Below, in pieces: positions 54,217 through 56,892 of a stretch of 56,892 nt of DNA (the stretch's first letter is position 1; each line of letters opens with the position of its first letter). The translations under genes were made by a program, and so were the position numbers. The stretch is from Bacillus sp. 7884-1 (GTDB taxonomy: Bacteria > Bacillota > Bacilli > Bacillales > Cytobacillaceae). Location: contig NZ_NPDD01000020.1 of assembly GCF_002272245.1 (NCBI RefSeq), forward strand, positions 1-56,892, written 5' to 3'. Under the pieces are notes generated by a model. That model had not been told where the DNA came from and did no database searches. It saw nothing but the letters and a program-made list of their open reading frames with translations.

Positions 54217-55015
54217 AGGATAATTTTAGTTTTGTGACAAATTTGAGTTCATTTTGAAACTTTTCTAGTATTTCTACAAAAGATGAATTGATTAATAACG
54301 GGAATAGATTTTCGAGTGCTTCCTGATAATTTTGCCCTAATGCTTCCCTCAAAAGAACATATTCGTGAAAAAGTAATGCTTTTTCAAAATCAATTCCAAG
54401 CTCATATAAGCCACGAAACAAAGTCTCTTTTGGAATTTGTTTAATCTTTTTATAGATTTTTTCATTTTTCTCAATGAATTTTTCTTCTAAATAACTCGTT
54501 ACATAATCTCTGTATACCATTTGCCCAATATCATTTGTTTCTTTTTTTGTGTAATTAAAGCCAATGACACGGCCTTCCTTATTTTCACGTATAATAAAGG
54601 TTTTATTGCCTTTTAGATGTTGAATGAAGTTCTTTACACTTTTATCAAAAATTTTGTTGAATTGGATGATTTGATGAAGTTTGACAGCAAAATCTGTATT
54701 TTCTTCACCAATAACAAATAATCTGTCCACAATAGGCAATAGCTTTAATACTCCTTCAGAAAGCTGACTCGAGGCATCATAGATAATAATATCGAACTCT
54801 TTCTTCATTTTTTTTACAATCCGCTTTTGTTCTGTTAGTGTCAATTTAGAAAAATCATGGATTACCTCTTCAGAAAGACCTTCTTTTTCTAATGTGCCAT
54901 AAGAAATAAATGCAGCCGATAAATCAGTATTCATTTTTAGCCAATGATAAATAGATAATGATAATTCCGTTACACCTGATTTTGCTTTTGGCGAATAAAA
55001 ACCGACCAAGTACAT
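54215..55015 (-). CDS. MinD/ParA-like protein with degenerate P-loop
   Basis: 266-residue protein. The N-terminus VGFYSPKAKSGVTELSLSIY sits where MinD/ParA proteins have the deviant Walker A KGGxGKT; here it reads AKSGVTE, so the second Lys is lost and the loop may not bind ATP normally. FDIIIYDASSQ (near 95) is a Walker B-like strand. The C-terminal 150 residues are helical. AGGTGAG before the ATG at 55015 sets the start. Function unknown; a role beyond ATP hydrolysis is possible. Confidence 0.65.
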   Translation of the reverse strand: MYLVGFYSPKAKSGVTELSLSIYHWLKMNTDLSAAFISYGTLEKEGLSEEVIHDFSKLTLTEQKRIVKKMKKEFDIIIYDASSQLSEGVLKLLPIVDRLFVIGEENTDFAVKLHQIIQFNKIFDKSVKNFIQHLKGNKTFIIRENKEGRVIGFNYTKKETNDIGQMVYRDYVTSYLEEKFIEKNEKIYKKIKQIPKETLFRGLYELGIDFEKALLFHEYVLLREALGQNYQEALENLFPLLINSSFVEILEKFQNELKFVTKLKLS

Positions 55016-55131
55016 ATTACTCACCTGCCTTTTATTACTATAGTATTTAAATAAGGATATAAAGGTTAAAGACAAACTCTTGCTTCATCACTTTTTTAAA
55101 AAAAAGGCTCTAAATGTATGTTTTTATAAAA

Positions 55132-55162
55132 AAAGAATGACATCAAAATGATGTCATTCTTT
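55132..55162 (-). terminator. Terminator of the sufR-folE-CDGSH operon
   Basis: 14-bp perfect hairpin AAAGAATGACATCA / TGATGTCATTCTTT with T on the minus strand. Confidence 0.9.
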
Positions 55163-55180
55163 GTGCTTCTTATCTAATCA

Positions 55181-55381
55181 TTATCCTGAAGCTCTTGGGC
55201 TGCTTTCAAATCCGCCTCTTTTATGAGACCCATCACAAAATGGTTTCTTGTTGGACAGTCCGCACCTGCAAAGATAAACTTTTGCTTTTTTCGTATATTC
55301 ATTACCTTCTGAATCAACTAATTGAAACTCACCGCTTACTTCCAATGGACCATTATCAGAAATTTTTATTCTATTTTCCAT
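55181..55381 (-). CDS. CDGSH iron-sulfur domain protein
   Basis: 66-residue protein with the complete motif CRCGLSNKKPFCDGSH (CxC-x2-S-x3-PxCDGxH) that binds a [2Fe-2S] cluster through three Cys and one His. It lies 5 bases after folE, at the end of a sufR-like/folE operon. Such small CDGSH proteins have redox or cluster-transfer roles that are unclear in bacteria. Confidence 0.92.
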   Translation of the reverse strand: MENRIKISDNGPLEVSGEFQLVDSEGNEYTKKAKVYLCRCGLSNKKPFCDGSHKRGGFESSPRASG

Positions 55382-55386
55382 ATATC

Positions 55387-56040
55387 CTACTCCCTTGCGT
55401 TTTTTATAAGTGAATAAAATTCAGCCCGAAGATCTGGTCGATTTTCATAGATGCCAAGAAGACTTGATGTTGTGGTAACAGTGTTCGCCTTCTTAATTCC
55501 TCTGCTGCACATACACATATGCTTCGCTTCTACGACAACAATTGTTCCTTCTGGATCTAATACTTCTTCAATCGCTTCCGCTATCTGTGTCGTAAGTCGC
55601 TCCTGGACCTGGAATCTTTTAGCATAGCCTTCCACCAAACGCCCCATTTTGGAAAGGCCGGTTATTTTCTCCTTTGGAATATAGCCAATATGAGCAACTC
55701 CAAAGAATGGAGAAAAATGATGTTCGCATAAAGAATAAAACTCGATATCTTTTATTAAAATAAGCCCCTTATGGTGGATATCAAAGGTTTTTTCTAAGTG
55801 AAGTTTAGGATCTTCATGATATCCTTCCGTGTACTCTAGGAAGGCTTTAAGCACTCTATATGGCGTTTCCTGTAATCCATCACGCTCTGGGTCATCACCG
55901 CAAAGTTTAATTAATTGTTTTATTGCTTCAGTAAAAGTCGTAACATTGGCTAAGTTACCATTTTCCTCAATGGTTTGCTTGTTAAATAAATGGGGAAATT
56001 TTTCACATAAAATAAGCAGCTGTTCACTCTTCAAAACCAC
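55387..56040 (-). CDS. folE: GTP cyclohydrolase I (FolE1)
   Basis: 217-residue zinc enzyme opening GTP to dihydroneopterin triphosphate for folate. Zinc ligands are Cys and His of SLCEHHFSPFFG (near 109-120) and the Cys of MCMCSRGIKK (near 176). The N-terminal 35 residues, rich in Cys-free helical sequence, are longer than in B. subtilis FolE (about 190 residues). It starts 24 bases after the SufR-like gene and precedes the CDGSH gene. Confidence 0.92.
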   Translation of the reverse strand: MVLKSEQLLILCEKFPHLFNKQTIEENGNLANVTTFTEAIKQLIKLCGDDPERDGLQETPYRVLKAFLEYTEGYHEDPKLHLEKTFDIHHKGLILIKDIEFYSLCEHHFSPFFGVAHIGYIPKEKITGLSKMGRLVEGYAKRFQVQERLTTQIAEAIEEVLDPEGTIVVVEAKHMCMCSRGIKKANTVTTTSSLLGIYENRPDLRAEFYSLIKNARE

Positions 56041-56064
56041 ATCATTCCTTTTTGATTTATAGGA

Positions 56065-56739
56065 TTACTCATCCTCAATGATGATACGTGATGTGTTTTC
56101 AGTAATAGGTTCATTCAAAAGAACCCGAAATGCACAACATCCATCACCATTCTGAAGCCGTTTCTCTCTCTTTACAGAACACCCTAATAAATGAGTTAAT
56201 ACAGAAACGCTTACACTACAAAGTATTGGCCGCTTTATAGCAACATTATGGAATGGACAGTTACGCTCTATAAGGGAATAAGAATTATCTTTATTTTCTA
56301 GTTCCATAAATGAGTCATCTTTATTATAAAAGTCCTTTAATATGTCTAAGCGTTCGATTATACTTAATCCAGTTAATTTTGGTTCCCACTGGCGAATTCT
56401 TTCCTCAATCATCGCAGATAGCAGGTTTTTAAGTACATCTTCCCCTAGAAGTGTTAACGTATCGAAAACCTCAATCGTTAATTGATCATAATTTTTATTG
56501 AATAGATGTTCCCCTGCTGTGGTTAAGCGGTACTGCCATAAAGGACGGCCAACACCGTTATTCTCTGAAAAGCGAGTAACCCACCCTTCTTTTTCTAGTT
56601 GTACGAGGTGTTGACGTACGGCTTCGCCACTCATATCCATGCTTCCAGCCAGCTCGCTAATCGTCGATGATCCTTTATTTTTTATTAGGCCAATGATTCT
56701 ACGGCGCGGTTCTGACAAATGATTAACGAGGATACTCAT
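56065..56739 (-). CDS. SufR-like iron-sulfur-sensing regulator
   Basis: 224-residue winged-helix regulator. The N-terminal DNA-binding domain contains SEPRRRIIGLIKNKGSSTIS and MSGEAVRQHLVQLEKEGWV; the C-terminal part has Cys in ERNCPFHN, PILCSVSVS, LLGCSVKRE and GCCAFRV, the spacing used by SufR-type proteins for an Fe-S cluster. AAAGGGTGG before the ATG at 56739 sets the start. It heads an operon with folE and a CDGSH gene, which suggests iron or redox control of these two. Confidence 0.82.
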   Translation of the reverse strand: MSILVNHLSEPRRRIIGLIKNKGSSTISELAGSMDMSGEAVRQHLVQLEKEGWVTRFSENNGVGRPLWQYRLTTAGEHLFNKNYDQLTIEVFDTLTLLGEDVLKNLLSAMIEERIRQWEPKLTGLSIIERLDILKDFYNKDDSFMELENKDNSYSLIERNCPFHNVAIKRPILCSVSVSVLTHLLGCSVKREKRLQNGDGCCAFRVLLNEPITENTSRIIIEDE

Positions 56740-56760
56740 CAACAACCCACCCTTTTTCAC

Positions 56761-56892
56761 CTTTGATTAAATATATTCAGGGAAAAGTATAATAGTTCAA
56801 GTTTTTTATTGGAAAATTTGATTTATTTAAAACTAGGATCTGTTATACTTGGCTGTTGATTTGTGCTCCACTAAGGAAAGCTTCTATGAATA
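56761..56892 (+). other. Upstream region, outward promoter and possible repeat fragment
   Basis: Contains TATACT at 56843-56848 as a possible -10 for a gene to the right, then GCTGTTGATTTGTGCTCCA, which resembles a repeat word often seen between Bacillaceae genes, and an ATG at 56886 after GGAAAG that may open a gene beyond the window. All weak. Confidence 0.25.

Overview
The window is chromosomal DNA from a low-GC, endospore-forming Gram-positive bacterium, almost certainly a member of the Bacillaceae (Bacillus in the broad sense). The evidence is the set of small acid-soluble spore protein genes (sspN, tlp, sspO, sspP), a gerA-type germination operon, strong AGGAGG-type ribosome binding sites, T-rich intrinsic terminators, TTG/GTG starts, and gene neighbourhoods recalled from Bacillus subtilis (citB-sspO-sspP, fbpB/sspN/tlp/yneP/yneQ/yneR/plsY). 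No rRNA, CRISPR array, complete insertion sequence or prophage was seen.

The most striking content is a selenium and selenocysteine (Sec) gene set. Four genes are interrupted by an in-frame TGA where the protein family has its redox Cys: selD (TGA at 23412), a SelW/Rdx-like protein (TGA at 23168), a HesB/IscA-like protein (TGA at 3373) and a redoxin lipoprotein (TGA at 45207). All are restored by reading TGA as Sec, and a hairpin follows each TGA at about the distance of bacterial SECIS elements. selA lies beside selD and the SelW-like gene. A three-gene ABC transporter at 38.6-41.9 kb belongs to the PhnD/C/E-like group and resembles the family annotated as putative selenate transporters; its permease is a fused tandem duplicate. 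selB and selC (tRNA-Sec) were not found and must lie elsewhere.

Layout. 0.4-5.9 kb: GH18 hydrolase, plsY, the Sec HesB-like gene, CapA, a degenerate CPBP protease and yneR. 6-11.5 kb: oxidoreductase, yneQ, yneP, a double-AAA SpoVK-like ATPase, tlp, sspN, fbpB and a thiol-disulfide oxidoreductase. 11.6-17 kb: an aldolase with a tail like a microcompartment targeting peptide, an NAD epimerase, an ABC-F resistance-type ATPase with an attenuator leader, an APH-like kinase and a DUF1992 protein. 17-20.9 kb: citB, sspO, sspP. 21-24.4 kb: selA, an Hsp20-like gene, the SelW-like gene, selD. 24.6-30.8 kb: threonine catabolism (tdh-kbl), nitronate monooxygenase, and a guanine riboswitch controlling xpt-pbuX. 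30.8-35 kb: gerA-type operon and a GerP-like gene. 35-38 kb: divergent alkylation-repair genes (ogt/alkA), a DUF3231 protein and a VOC protein. 38.6-41.9 kb: the putative selenium transporter. 42-45.6 kb: MFS pump, a VOC protein under an SOS-box promoter, cytochrome c lipoprotein and the Sec redoxin lipoprotein. 45.6-50 kb: MhqD/MhqR-like pair, glgC, SulP transporter. 50-56.9 kb: ribA-ribD-nucleotidase operon, pentapeptide-repeat protein, YebC-like regulator, a MinD-like protein with a degenerate P-loop, and a SufR-like regulator with folE and a CDGSH protein.

The selenium genes read as one scattered system: oxyanion uptake (38.6-41.9 kb), activation to selenophosphate (SelD), charging of tRNA-Sec (SelA) and use in at least four proteins of redox or Fe-S type. 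Product names were assigned by reading motifs, not by database search.
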